Source of the DNA: Clostridiales bacterium
Lineage (GTDB): Bacteria; Bacillota; Clostridia; Saccharofermentanales; Saccharofermentanaceae
Direction: 5' to 3'
Length of the DNA: 64,000 nucleotides
Assembly (NCBI GenBank): GCA_017513085.1
Contig: JAFWDK010000010.1
Span: 248,001-312,000 of the forward strand
Position 1 is the stretch's first letter. Every line of letters starts with the position of its first letter. The position numbers were made by a program, and so were the translations under genes. The notes below the pieces were generated by a model. That model saw only the letters and a program-made list of their open reading frames with translations, was not told where the DNA came from and did no database searches. Below, piece after piece: positions 25,987 to 35,212 of this stretch.

Positions 25987-27582
25987 ATGGATGCTAAAGA
26001 GTTATTAATTCAGGGTAAAGCCGTTTTGGGAATTGAGTTTGGTTCTACCAGAATCAAAGCGGTTGTTGTAGATGACAAAGGAAATCCTATCGCGTCAGGC
26101 AGCAAAGAATGGGAGAATGCCCTCGTTGATGGCATCTGGACTTATTCGGATGAGGCGATCTGGTCCGGACTCTCCGAATGCTATTCTGATCTTAAAAAGA
26201 ATATTCAAAATGAATACGGGATTATCGTTAAGAGTTTCGGTGCTATCGGTTTTTCTGCCATGATGCACGGATATCTTCCTTTTGACGCGAATGATAATTT
26301 ACTTGTGCCATTCCGTACCTGGAGAAATACGATCACAGAAGAAGCGGCGGACAAGCTTACGGAGGCTTTCCAGTTTAATATTCCGCAAAGATGGAGCATC
26401 GCTCATTTGTATCAGGCTATCCTGAACGGCGAGGCACATGTACCGTCGATCCGTCATTTCACGACTTTGGCCGGCTATGTTCATTTCCGCTTATGCGGAA
26501 ATAAGGTCCTTGGAGTCGGTGATGCTTCCGGTATGTTCCCGATCGATGACAAAACCGGAAATTATGATGAGGGTATGCTCGCGAAATTTGATTCTCTGGT
26601 TGCCGAAAAAGGCTTTGGTTGGAAATTGAAAGATATTCTTCCCAAAGTTCTTACGGCAGGTGAGAATGCAGGTGTGCTCACAGAGGCAGGTGCGGCTCTT
26701 CTTGATCAAGAAGGCGATCTTCAAAGCGGAATTCCGATGTGTCCGCCTGAAGGTGATGCAGGCACTGGCATGGTTGCCACTAATTCCGTCCGTATGGAGA
26801 CGGGTAATATCTCTGCCGGAACTTCTGTTTTCGCTATGATCGTTCTGAAAGAAAATATGAAACGTCTTCATAAAGAGATCGATATGGTTACCACACCGGC
26901 AGGCGCTCCGGTTGCAATGGTTCACTGCAACAACTGTACTTCCGAGATCAATGCATGGGTAAAGCTTTTTGACGAGTTTGCCAAAGCTATGGGACAGGAA
27001 TATGACCGTGGAGCGATTTTCGAGAAACTTTATGGAATTGCGCTGGATGGTGACAAAGATTGTGGTGGTTTGATCTCTTACAACTATTTCTCAGGTGAGC
27101 CGGTTACCGGTTTTGCCAAGGGTTGCCCACTGTTTGTCAGAAATGCTGAATCCGCATTTACTCTTCCGAATTTTATGCGTATGCATCTTTATTCGGCTCT
27201 GGCAGCTTTAAAAGTTGGCCTGGATATTCTTACAAAAGAAGAAAAAGTTGTTGTTAAGAAAATGTATGGTCATGGCGGTTTCTTCAAGACGCCTAAGGCA
27301 GGACAAACGATTGCATCTGCCGCGATCGGGTCTCCGGTATGTGTTATGGAAACAGCAGGAGAAGGCGGTGCCTGGGGTATTGCTCTCCTTGCATTGTATA
27401 TGATTTCGAAGGGCGAGGGCACGGCTCTTGCAGATTACCTGGATAACGAGATCTATGGTGGTTCTTCCGGTTCTGAAATTTCTGCTTCCAAGGAAGATAT
27501 GGACGGGTTTGCTGCATTTATGGATAAGTATGTTCCTGGTCTTGCAATCGAAAAGAGTGCGGTGGAGATCCTGGATAAGTGA
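25987..27582 (+). CDS. araB: FGGY-family carbohydrate kinase, probable L-ribulokinase
   Basis: 531 residues. The N-terminal FGGY domain starts GKAVLGIEFGSTRIKAVVVD (phosphate-1 motif) and contains GFSAMMHGYLPFD. The C-terminal domain includes GNISAGTSVFAMIVL and KKMYGHGGFFKTP with the adenosine-motif glycines. ATG 25987 is chosen because GAGGTG precedes it; the longer frame from 25912 runs through the DUF6171 gene. FGGY kinases are hard to tell apart, but the position between GH51 and araD argues that it phosphorylates L-ribulose. The symbol rests on context. Xylulokinase is the main alternative. Confidence 0.8.
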   Translation: MDAKELLIQGKAVLGIEFGSTRIKAVVVDDKGNPIASGSKEWENALVDGIWTYSDEAIWSGLSECYSDLKKNIQNEYGIIVKSFGAIGFSAMMHGYLPFDANDNLLVPFRTWRNTITEEAADKLTEAFQFNIPQRWSIAHLYQAILNGEAHVPSIRHFTTLAGYVHFRLCGNKVLGVGDASGMFPIDDKTGNYDEGMLAKFDSLVAEKGFGWKLKDILPKVLTAGENAGVLTEAGAALLDQEGDLQSGIPMCPPEGDAGTGMVATNSVRMETGNISAGTSVFAMIVLKENMKRLHKEIDMVTTPAGAPVAMVHCNNCTSEINAWVKLFDEFAKAMGQEYDRGAIFEKLYGIALDGDKDCGGLISYNYFSGEPVTGFAKGCPLFVRNAESAFTLPNFMRMHLYSALAALKVGLDILTKEEKVVVKKMYGHGGFFKTPKAGQTIASAAIGSPVCVMETAGEGGAWGIALLALYMISKGEGTALADYLDNEIYGGSSGSEISASKEDMDGFAAFMDKYVPGLAIEKSAVEILDK

Positions 27583-27594
27583 GGTGGATAGATT

Positions 27595-28287
27595 ATGTTG
27601 GAAGAATTGAAACAAAAAGTATTTGAAGCAAATATGCTTCTTCCTAAATATGGACTGGTCACTTTTACATGGGGAAATGTCAGCGCCATTGACCGTGAAA
27701 GCGGTTTGTTCGTGATCAAGCCGAGTGGCGTTCCTTATGAGACGATGTGCGCGGATGATATGGTCGTGATGGATCTTGAGGGAAATCGAGTCGAAGGAAA
27801 ATATAAGCCTTCATCTGACACGCCGACGCACTTGATCCTTTATAAGCGTTTCCCGAATATCGGCGGCGTGGTGCATACTCATTCTTCGTACGCGACATCT
27901 TGGGCACAGAGTGGCCGCAGCATTCCGTGTTATGGTACAACGCATGCGGATTATTTCTATGGAAGCATTCCTTGTGTCAGATGTTTGACCAAAGAAGAGA
28001 TCGAAGCGGATTATGAAACCAATACAGGTATTTTGATCGCAGATTCTTTTGAAAAAGATTCTTTGGATTATGAGGCTGTCCCAGGTGTGTTATGCAAGAA
28101 TCATGGTCCTTTTACATGGGGAAAAGATGCTCATGAAGCCGTTCATAATGCGGTTGTGCTTGAAGAAGTGGCTAAGATGGCTTACCGTACGGAAATCATC
28201 AACAAAGAAGTGCTTCCGGCTCCCTCTGAATTACAAGATAAACATTATTTTCGAAAGCATGGAAAAAATGCTTATTATGGACAATAA
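27595..28287 (+). CDS. araD: L-Ribulose-5-phosphate 4-epimerase
   Basis: 230 residues, a class II aldolase-type metalloenzyme. Markers are [20 protein letters not shown] (about 24-43), the zinc histidines in [11 protein letters not shown] (about 93-103), and the third in the [10 protein letters not shown] segment. The motif GTTHADYF supports AraD/UlaF over fuculose aldolase. It converts L-ribulose 5-phosphate to D-xylulose 5-phosphate, feeding the pentose phosphate pathway. GAGGTG precedes the ATG, and the kinase ends 12 bases upstream. Confidence 0.93.
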   Translation: MLEELKQKVFEANMLLPKYGLVTFTWGNVSAIDRESGLFVIKPSGVPYETMCADDMVVMDLEGNRVEGKYKPSSDTPTHLILYKRFPNIGGVVHTHSSYATSWAQSGRSIPCYGTTHADYFYGSIPCVRCLTKEEIEADYETNTGILIADSFEKDSLDYEAVPGVLCKNHGPFTWGKDAHEAVHNAVVLEEVAKMAYRTEIINKEVLPAPSELQDKHYFRKHGKNAYYGQ

Positions 28288-28290
28288 AAA

Positions 28291-28299
28291 TGGTATAAT
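28291..28299 (+). promoter_or_regulatory. Candidate internal extended -10 promoter before the isomerase gene
   Basis: TGGTATAAT (28291-28299) is a perfect extended -10 located 28 bases before the isomerase start. No good -35 is visible. It could raise isomerase expression above that of the operon. Confidence 0.4.
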
Positions 28300-28327
28300 A
28301 GAAAAATCAACTTAGGAGGTTTTTGAT

Positions 28328-29809
28328 ATGAACAACATTCCAGAAATCAAATTGGGTATCGTTGCTGTATCCCGTGACTGTTTCCCGATTGCTCTCTCTG
28401 AGAAGAGAAGATCTGCAATCAAGGCTGCTTATAAGGGAGATCTTTATGAGTGCCCGGTAACTGTCGAGAATGAGCTCGATATGCTTAAAGCAGTTGAAGA
28501 TGTTAAGAAGGCTGAGTGCAATGCACTGGTTGTTTTCCTCGGCAACTTCGGTCCTGAAACACCTGAAACTCTCATTGCAAAGAATTTCGATGGTCCTTGC
28601 ATGTTTGTAGCTGCAGCAGAAGGTGACGGAGACATGGTCAATGGCCGTGGCGATGCTTACTGTGGTATGCTCAACTGCTCATACAACCTCGGTATGAGAC
28701 ATCTTGACGGATATATTCCAGAATATCCTGTCGGAACAGCTGAAGATATCGCAAAAATGATCGCTGATTTCGTACCGATCGCTCGTGCGGTTATTGGCGT
28801 TAAGAATCTTAAGATCATCACATTTGGTCCACGTCCGCAGGACTTCTTCGCTTGTAATGCACCTATCAAGGGTCTTTATGAGCTGGGCGTTGAGATCGAA
28901 GAGAATTCCGAGCTCGATCTTCTCGTTTCTTATAAGGAGCACGAGAATGACCCGCGTATTCCTGAGGTCTGCGAAGATATGGCCAAAGAAATGGGCGAAG
29001 GTAAGTACTATCCGGAGATGAGCGCTCGTATGGCTCAGTTCGAACTTACTCTTCTTGACTGGGCAGAAGCTCACAAGGGTTCCAGAAAGTATGTAGCATT
29101 TGCAGATAAGTGCTGGCCGGCATTCCCGTCCCAGTTCGGATTCGAGCCTTGCTATGTTAACAGCCGTCTTGCTTCCCGTGGTATTCCGGTATCCTGCGAA
29201 GTTGATATCTACGGCGCTCTTTCCGAGTATATCGGTATCTGCATCAGCAATGATACTGTTACTCTCCTTGACATCAACAACTCTGTACCGCAGTACATCT
29301 ATGATGAGGAGAAGGATAAGTTCAAGAACTACAAGCTTACAGATACATTTATGGGCTTCCATTGCGGTAACACACCTTCTTGCAAGATGTGCGGCGATCG
29401 TGCGATCAAGTATCAGCTGATCCAGCACAGATTGCTTGAGCCAGCCGGTTCTGATCCGGATTTCACACGTGGTACTCTCGAGGGTGACATCGCTGCTTCC
29501 GATATTACATTCTATCGTCTGCAGTGCAACAGTGACGGAGAACTCGTTTCTTACATCGCTGAAGGTGAGATCCTTGACGTTAAGACACGTTCCTTCGGTG
29601 GTATTGCTATCTTCGCTATTCCGGAAATGGCAAGATTCTATCGTCATGTCCTGATCCAGGGCAGATTCCCGCACCATGGTGCTGTTGCTTTCGGTCATTA
29701 CGGAAAACTGATGTTCGAGACATTTAAGCTTCTCGGCATTTGCCCGTGCAGAATCGGATACAATAAGCCGGCCGGTGATCTCTACAAGACAGAGAATCCG
29801 TTCAGCTGA
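28328..29809 (+). CDS. L-fucose/L-arabinose isomerase family protein, probable arabinose isomerase of the operon
   Basis: 493 residues. It is related to the FucI/AraA fold but not to classical AraA. Visible parts include ALVVFLGNFGPETPETLIA (about 62-80), TFGPRPQDFFACN, ADKCWPAFPSQFGFEPCYVNS (about 260-280), and HCGNTPSCKM with likely metal or substrate residues. Annotated relatives are called L-fucose/L-arabinose isomerase family or fucose isomerase-like. As no other isomerase lies beside araB and araD, it probably converts L-arabinose to L-ribulose here; this is inference from context. AGGAGG 8 bases upstream fixes the start. Codon use looks strongly biased, suggesting high expression. Confidence 0.8.
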   Translation: MNNIPEIKLGIVAVSRDCFPIALSEKRRSAIKAAYKGDLYECPVTVENELDMLKAVEDVKKAECNALVVFLGNFGPETPETLIAKNFDGPCMFVAAAEGDGDMVNGRGDAYCGMLNCSYNLGMRHLDGYIPEYPVGTAEDIAKMIADFVPIARAVIGVKNLKIITFGPRPQDFFACNAPIKGLYELGVEIEENSELDLLVSYKEHENDPRIPEVCEDMAKEMGEGKYYPEMSARMAQFELTLLDWAEAHKGSRKYVAFADKCWPAFPSQFGFEPCYVNSRLASRGIPVSCEVDIYGALSEYIGICISNDTVTLLDINNSVPQYIYDEEKDKFKNYKLTDTFMGFHCGNTPSCKMCGDRAIKYQLIQHRLLEPAGSDPDFTRGTLEGDIAASDITFYRLQCNSDGELVSYIAEGEILDVKTRSFGGIAIFAIPEMARFYRHVLIQGRFPHHGAVAFGHYGKLMFETFKLLGICPCRIGYNKPAGDLYKTENPFS

Positions 29810-29835
29810 TCTTTATCTGAGTAAATGATCTTACA

Positions 29836-29873
29836 CACTGCCTTCCGCCTTATGGGTGGGAGGCAGTGCTTTT
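29836..29873 (+). terminator. Terminator of the GH51/ara operon
   Basis: CACTGCCT (29836-29843) pairs with AGGCAGTG (29861-29868), with further CC/GG pairing inside and CTTTT after the stem. Confidence 0.8.
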
Positions 29874-29876
29874 ATC

Positions 29877-29885
29877 TGGTATAAT
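29877..29885 (+). promoter_or_regulatory. Candidate extended -10 promoter of the two-component genes
   Basis: TGGTATAAT (29877-29885) follows the terminator at once, 38 bases before the kinase start. It has no recognisable -35. Confidence 0.45.
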
Positions 29886-29922
29886 GACATGAGTGACGAT
29901 GAGGGGAGCTGCTTTTTCGTAG

Positions 29923-31695
29923 ATGCTGAAAAGAGCACTGAATAAGTTTTTAAATAACCTGAAGCTGCATAATAAATTCCTTATTATGTATATATTCTGC
30001 GTCATCATTCCTCTGATCATTACGGATACTGTTATTTTCTATTCGTTATATACGAAAGAATACAACCGTCGTAAATACGAGATGTATAGTGTTGCGCAAG
30101 GTTACCAGAATGCAATCAGTACGATTATCAGTTATGATGCCAGTATCGTTCACGCAATCAGTGTGAACGGAGGTCTGAAAAAGTTTTTGGATCATGATTA
30201 TTCCGGCGTTAACGAGTACATCAATGCGTATTATGATTTTGTAAATGATTCGTTTTTTGAGACACTTACAGGTATGAGAAATGACCGTATCACAGTATAT
30301 TCAGACAATCCGACCATCTATAACGGTAAATATTTTAAGCGTTTGTCCGCCGCCCGGGATCTGGAATGGTATGATCGTTTTATCCTTTCCGGCCGTGATG
30401 AAAGTTTGATCATATATTATGACAATCAAGTAGATGCCAGATTGGAGTCTCGTCGAAAAATCGTATTTGTGAAGCGCTTCAAGAATATGTATGATAGCAA
30501 ATACGATAAACTGGTTTCCGTTGAAATCGAGAGTTCAAATGTTCAGGCATCGATCCTGCAGGTTTCGGATGTTTTTCGAAGCTATATCTGCTGCGGTGAT
30601 TATGTTGCGATAGCTAAATATGGCGATACGACTACGTCGATCGAATCGGTGATGAATAAATCGCGTAATCGCATCAGCGTACACTATCCATTTACGATCG
30701 CCGGTACGCAGTTGGACATATATTTGTTTGACGATGATCCTTTGATCACCGGGATCATTTCGAATAATTTTTGGATCGTTTTGATCTTTTTGATCATAAC
30801 ACTTGCGCTTCCGGTGTTGATCATGAAAGCAATAGAGGAGACGATCGATACACGTATTACAACGCTTAAAGAAGCTTTTAGCGGAAACAGCACAGATAAA
30901 TTCCAACCTATTTCCAAGATTGAAGGAAATGATGAGATATCTTTGCTGATGACGAGTTATAACCGTATTGCCAAGATCAATAATGAACTGATCAATACGC
31001 TGTACAAGGATAAATTGAAAGAGCGGGAGAATGATCTGGCGAGAAAGAATGCTGAACTTCTTGCTTTGCAAAGTCAGATCAATCCTCACTTCCTTTTCAA
31101 TGCGCTTGAAAGTATTCGTATGCACAGTATTCTGCGTGGAGAAGATGAAACTGCGGATATGGTTGAAAAATTGGCAGTCATGGAAAGACAGAATGTTGAG
31201 TGGGGGGACGATTTGGTTTCAATCAAAAAAGAAACCGAATCTATTGAAGCCTATCTTTATCTTCAGAGTTATCGTTTTGGCGATCGTCTTTCTTTTGATA
31301 TCGATGTGGATAAGGAATGCGAAAACCTTTATATACCTAAGCTGACACTGGTTACTTTTGTTGAGAATGCTTGTGTACACGGCATTGAGGCTAAATCTTC
31401 GGCGGGATGGATCTTTGTTCGAGTATATAAAAAAGATGAATTCTTATGTATGGAAGTTGAAGATACCGGCGGCGGTATGGATGATGCCGAGATTGCTTCT
31501 TTGATCAAGAATATAGAGAACGTCAGTATCGAACAGATAAAAGGAAAGAAGCATGTTGGAATTCTGAATGCTTGTCTGAGACTGAAATTGCATTCTGAAA
31601 ACCAGGCAAAGATAACGATAGATAGCGAAGTCGGAGTAGGAATGTGCGTGTTGATCCGTGTTCCTCTAGATAAACTAATAGGTAATAAGGGGTGA
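29923..31695 (+). CDS. YesM-type sensor histidine kinase
   Basis: 590 residues. Membrane helices at about 19-43 and 280-305 enclose an extracellular sensor domain of about 235 residues; a HAMP-like linker follows. The His_kinase motif INPHFLFNALESIRMHS carries the probable phosphoacceptor His389, and the HATPase part shows FVENACVHGIEAKS (N box) and EDTGGGMDD (G box). This family reads extracellular carbohydrate or a loaded binding protein and pairs with an AraC-type response regulator, which follows 7 bases later. ATG 29923 comes right after an in-frame stop; the GAGGGGAG site is about 16 bases upstream, longer than ideal. Confidence 0.92.
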   Translation: MLKRALNKFLNNLKLHNKFLIMYIFCVIIPLIITDTVIFYSLYTKEYNRRKYEMYSVAQGYQNAISTIISYDASIVHAISVNGGLKKFLDHDYSGVNEYINAYYDFVNDSFFETLTGMRNDRITVYSDNPTIYNGKYFKRLSAARDLEWYDRFILSGRDESLIIYYDNQVDARLESRRKIVFVKRFKNMYDSKYDKLVSVEIESSNVQASILQVSDVFRSYICCGDYVAIAKYGDTTTSIESVMNKSRNRISVHYPFTIAGTQLDIYLFDDDPLITGIISNNFWIVLIFLIITLALPVLIMKAIEETIDTRITTLKEAFSGNSTDKFQPISKIEGNDEISLLMTSYNRIAKINNELINTLYKDKLKERENDLARKNAELLALQSQINPHFLFNALESIRMHSILRGEDETADMVEKLAVMERQNVEWGDDLVSIKKETESIEAYLYLQSYRFGDRLSFDIDVDKECENLYIPKLTLVTFVENACVHGIEAKSSAGWIFVRVYKKDEFLCMEVEDTGGGMDDAEIASLIKNIENVSIEQIKGKKHVGILNACLRLKLHSENQAKITIDSEVGVGMCVLIRVPLDKLIGNKG

Positions 31696-31702
31696 ACGAT
31701 AT

Positions 31703-33295
31703 ATGTTAAAAGTTATGATCATTGATGATGAACCTTATATTCTACAGGGTCTTCAGGTACTGGTTGACTGGAATAATGAAGGGTTTGAAGTTGATGCTTT
31801 AATGACAAACGGCATAGATGCCTTGAAATATCTAAAAGATCACCAGGTGGATCTCATCATTTCGGACATTCAGATGCCTTTGATGACCGGGTTGGAGCTT
31901 TTGGAAGAGATCAATAAGCAGAATCTGTCGGATGCTAAATTCGTGATACTTACAGGTTATGACAATTTTTCCTATGTCCAGAAAGCGATCCGCAGCGGTT
32001 GCTTTGATTATATTCTGAAGCCGGTCAGCAAGGATGACCTGATCTCTTTGCTTCGGAAGGTGGCTAATCTGAAGGAAGAGAAAAATATCGTTGAGGAAAA
32101 ACAGAAAAAACTCGAGGATGCATATTTAGCATCGAATCTGATTTCTATAATAAAAGGTAAATATGATGATACGAATATCGAATATGTCAAGAACCATCTG
32201 CAATTAGCGGGTGGTATCCGATTCGTTGATATCGAGATCATGACGGAAGGAATCGTTGATGATGAGGATGATTACGATCTGCGTGTGCTTCAGAAACAGC
32301 TTTTCAATTCTTTAAAAGAAATCCTTAAAGACAATGCCAACCATTTCATTTTTGATGTTTCTTATGAAAAGGACAACTATGATGTCGGATTTATATACTG
32401 TGAGAATATGGCGACACGACGTGATCTTACCGAGGAGGAATTCTTCCGGATGCTTTTGAAAAAACTGGAAGTTGTTTTTACCAAGCCGGTGCGCATTATG
32501 TGCGGAAAGACTGTCCCGGATGTTTCTTCTTTGTCCAAATCATACAGTTCCTGTGCCAGAATCGATAGTATCAAGGGATTTCATAACCAGAAAAACCTGT
32601 ATTTCTATGAAAATGATATCCAGGTTGGTCAAAATGGTATTGTCCTTTGTAAAAACAGCCTGGATGAATGTATTGCGGCGATCCAGTCGAATGATCATGA
32701 AGCAATCAAAACTGCAGTTAAACAGCTTTATGAGGATATGAATAAAGGTGAGAATACTAATAATGTAATAGATCTGAACATTAACTATCTTTTGTTTCAA
32801 CTTATCCATCTGGCTTCGGAACAGGACGATAATGTTAACCAGGAAGAGGTTATCCAGTATATTTCTGAACAATCTTTTGAAAAGTCGATCAATCGAGGCA
32901 GTGCCCAGCATTTTGAGCGATTTGCCATAGAATATGCTGATTACCTTATGGGATTAAGAAAAAATGTATCCCGAGGCATACTTGCGGAGATCGAGACGGA
33001 AATACGAGATCACTATGCGGAGAATATCAGTTTGAGAAATCTTGGCGAGAAATTTTTTATTAACAGTTCTTATCTGGGACAAATATTCCGGAAAAAGTAC
33101 AATCAATCTTTTAAGGATTACCTGACAAATTATAGGATCAACGAAGCATCCAAACAATTAGTCACTACAGAGAAGAAGATCAACAGGATCGCATTCGATG
33201 TAGGGTATAAGGATTGTGACTATTTTATCCGCAAATTCATTGAAACAAAGGGATGCACGCCTTCCAAGTATAGAAAGATGCATCGCGAGACTTGA
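31703..33295 (+). CDS. YesN-type response regulator with AraC-family DNA-binding domain
   Basis: 530 residues. The receiver domain (1-120) has acidic DDE at 8-10, phosphoacceptor Asp55 in IISDIQMP and Lys106 in YILKPV. The middle (about 130-420) is the variable region usual in YesN proteins. The last 100 residues are an AraC/XylS double helix-turn-helix, with INSSYLGQIFRKKYNQSF and RIAFDVGYKDCDYFIRKF. It should activate the lipoprotein/permease operon that starts 176 bases downstream, where a pair of 22-bp-spaced direct repeats lies against the promoter. Confidence 0.93.
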   Translation: MLKVMIIDDEPYILQGLQVLVDWNNEGFEVDALMTNGIDALKYLKDHQVDLIISDIQMPLMTGLELLEEINKQNLSDAKFVILTGYDNFSYVQKAIRSGCFDYILKPVSKDDLISLLRKVANLKEEKNIVEEKQKKLEDAYLASNLISIIKGKYDDTNIEYVKNHLQLAGGIRFVDIEIMTEGIVDDEDDYDLRVLQKQLFNSLKEILKDNANHFIFDVSYEKDNYDVGFIYCENMATRRDLTEEEFFRMLLKKLEVVFTKPVRIMCGKTVPDVSSLSKSYSSCARIDSIKGFHNQKNLYFYENDIQVGQNGIVLCKNSLDECIAAIQSNDHEAIKTAVKQLYEDMNKGENTNNVIDLNINYLLFQLIHLASEQDDNVNQEEVIQYISEQSFEKSINRGSAQHFERFAIEYADYLMGLRKNVSRGILAEIETEIRDHYAENISLRNLGEKFFINSSYLGQIFRKKYNQSFKDYLTNYRINEASKQLVTTEKKINRIAFDVGYKDCDYFIRKFIETKGCTPSKYRKMHRET

Positions 33296-33355
33296 TGTAA
33301 AACGCACAAACAAAATCATTTTCGTCTTTGGTTTGTTGTACTTTTTTACCTAGAC

Positions 33356-33415
33356 TTTTTCGGGTAACTAGTAAGAGTTTTTCGGGTTGTTGAAAAGTAC
33401 ATACAAAACTAAAAT
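33356..33415 (+). promoter_or_regulatory. Promoter of the sugar-uptake operon with two direct repeats, likely YesN-type regulator sites
   Basis: TTTTTCGGGT occurs at 33356-33365 and again at 33378-33387, exactly 22 bases apart (two helical turns). The second copy touches the -35 box TTGTTG (33387-33392); a 17-base spacer leads to TAAAAT (33410-33415). AraC-type activators commonly bind direct repeats next to the -35 box. The start codon is 57 bases downstream. Confidence 0.65.
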
Positions 33416-33471
33416 TAAAACATAAATAGTGTCGCGTAAGCGGCCAAAAACAATTTTGAGGAGGTTATGTA

Positions 33472-35130
33472 ATGAAATCGAAGAAGATTTTCGCGCTTAC
33501 AATGGCTTGCATGATGGGTCTTGGTGCATTTGCAGGTTGCGCAAAGAAAAAAGATGAGATCTTGAATTGGAATTTCTTCGCTGCTATGCATGGTAGTGAG
33601 ATCAACGATGGTAACGAGATTCAGGAACTGATCGCAAAAGACACGGGTATTCGTGTTAAGGAGACTTGGCTTGCCGGCCAGACATCCGCTGAGGCTATTG
33701 GTTCTATCGTTGCTTCCGGTGAGCTTCCGGAATTCATCGATGGTGGTGACGGAAGTGAAGAGCTTTACAAGGCTGGCTATCTTGTTGCTTGGGATGATTA
33801 TCTTGCAAAGCCGGAGTTTGCAAATCTTAAAGAGATGTATTCCGACAAAGAGTGGGAAATGTTCAAGCATGATGGTCACATCTATTGGGCGAACGTTTTC
33901 AACAACAGCTATGGTGGAAAGCCGGTTTCTCACGGATTTAACGATGAGGCTTTCTGGATCCAGGTAAGAGTTCTTGAGTGGGCTAACTATCCGAAGATTG
34001 ATACTCTTGATGAGTATTTTGATCTTCTCGAGAGATACTACAAAGAGAACACAACAAACGCTGACGGAACAAAGATCATTCCTTACACATGTCTCTGTGA
34101 AGACTGGAGATATTTCTGTATTGAGAACGCTCCTGAGTTCCTCGACGGTTATCCGAACGATGGTTCCGTTATCGTAAATCTCGATGATCCGGATCATCCG
34201 AAGATCGTTGACTACAACACTACACCTACAGCTAAGAGATACTTCGCTAAGTTGAATGAGATCTATCATAAGGGTTTGATGGATCCTGAGTTCGCTATCC
34301 AGACATACGACGAGTATATGGCTAAGCTTTCTACTGGTGCTGTTCTTGGTATGTGCGATCAGTGGTGGAACTTTGCTGGTACAGTTAATGATAACTTCAA
34401 GGCTAACAAGCTTGATGAGCAGGGCATGAACTACGTACCGCTTGGTCCGACAATTGATAAGGGCATGACAAACCGTTGGTACATTGGTGCTAACGACACA
34501 TTGAACTCCGCTTCCGGTATCGCTGTAACAACAAGCTGCAAGGATCCGGATAAGGCTTTCAAGTTCCTGAACAGAATGCTGGATCAGGATATGCATAACC
34601 TCCGTTTCTGGGGTATCAAGGATGTTGACTACCTCGTAGAAGAAGGAACAGGCATGTTCTACAGAACACAGGAAATGCGTGACAAGTGGGCAGACTCCAA
34701 CTATACAAAGTCTCACTGCTGCATGTATGCATACTTCCCGCAGTGGGGTGGTATGTCCCGTGATGGTATCAACACCATGCAGCCTGGTGACTCCGTAAGT
34801 GAGTTCTTCGCTGGTATGGCTGATCCGCTCGTTAAGTGCTTCAAGGCTTATGGTTACACAGCTTACAACGAGTTCCTCCGTTCTACAGATGGAACAGTTG
34901 GTATCTGGTATCCTATGTATCAGTTCTCTAACAACCTTAAGACTGATACAGACGCTGGTGTTGCTTGGACAAAGATGGGCGAAGTTAAGCATCACTGGTT
35001 GCCGGAAATCGTAGTTGCTGACGATTTCGAAGCAAAGTGGAATGAGTACATGGCTGCTTACGCAGAGTGCAAGCCGGAAGACTTCCTCGCTTACATGCAG
35101 AAGACTCTGGACGATCTCATTGCATCATAA
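33472..35130 (+). CDS. LplA-like extracellular solute-binding lipoprotein for oligosaccharide uptake
   Basis: 552 residues. The lipoprotein signal ends in LGAFAGC with Cys23. The large body is typical of LplA/YtcQ-type binding proteins: GEIPEFIDGG-like text (GELPEFIDGGDG, about 83-94), aromatic-rich segments and a conserved C-terminus. It captures a sugar, here probably arabinoxylan- or arabinan-derived, and hands it to the two permeases encoded next. GAGGAGG precedes the ATG. Codon use is very biased towards a few codons, which suggests heavy expression. An energising MsmK-type ATPase is not in the window and would be supplied from elsewhere, as is usual for these systems. Confidence 0.92.
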   Translation: MKSKKIFALTMACMMGLGAFAGCAKKKDEILNWNFFAAMHGSEINDGNEIQELIAKDTGIRVKETWLAGQTSAEAIGSIVASGELPEFIDGGDGSEELYKAGYLVAWDDYLAKPEFANLKEMYSDKEWEMFKHDGHIYWANVFNNSYGGKPVSHGFNDEAFWIQVRVLEWANYPKIDTLDEYFDLLERYYKENTTNADGTKIIPYTCLCEDWRYFCIENAPEFLDGYPNDGSVIVNLDDPDHPKIVDYNTTPTAKRYFAKLNEIYHKGLMDPEFAIQTYDEYMAKLSTGAVLGMCDQWWNFAGTVNDNFKANKLDEQGMNYVPLGPTIDKGMTNRWYIGANDTLNSASGIAVTTSCKDPDKAFKFLNRMLDQDMHNLRFWGIKDVDYLVEEGTGMFYRTQEMRDKWADSNYTKSHCCMYAYFPQWGGMSRDGINTMQPGDSVSEFFAGMADPLVKCFKAYGYTAYNEFLRSTDGTVGIWYPMYQFSNNLKTDTDAGVAWTKMGEVKHHWLPEIVVADDFEAKWNEYMAAYAECKPEDFLAYMQKTLDDLIAS

Positions 35131-35151
35131 GATTTTCTAGTCAATTAGGTG

Positions 35152-35186
35152 GTGGCAACCACAGTTTAAATGACTGTGGTTGCCAC
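35152..35186 (+). promoter_or_regulatory. Strong intercistronic hairpin between binding protein and permease genes
   Basis: A perfect 14-bp stem, GTGGCAACCACAGT (35152-35165) and its complement (35173-35186), with a 7-base loop. No T-run follows, so it more likely protects the binding-protein mRNA from 3' decay or partly terminates, raising the ratio of binding protein to permease. Confidence 0.7.
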
Positions 35187-35212
35187 TTCTAAACTTTAGG
35201 GGAGGCAATTAT

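Noticed and set aside
28679..29698. Minus-strand open frame of 339 codons opposite the isomerase gene
   Set aside because: It is an antisense shadow produced by biased codons of the real gene; no start signals, and a composition unlike its neighbours.
33415..34995. Minus-strand open frame of 526 codons opposite the solute-binding lipoprotein gene
   Set aside because: It mirrors a highly codon-biased gene with lipobox and ribosome site on the plus strand; the frame has no matching ribosome site and its product looks like no protein family.
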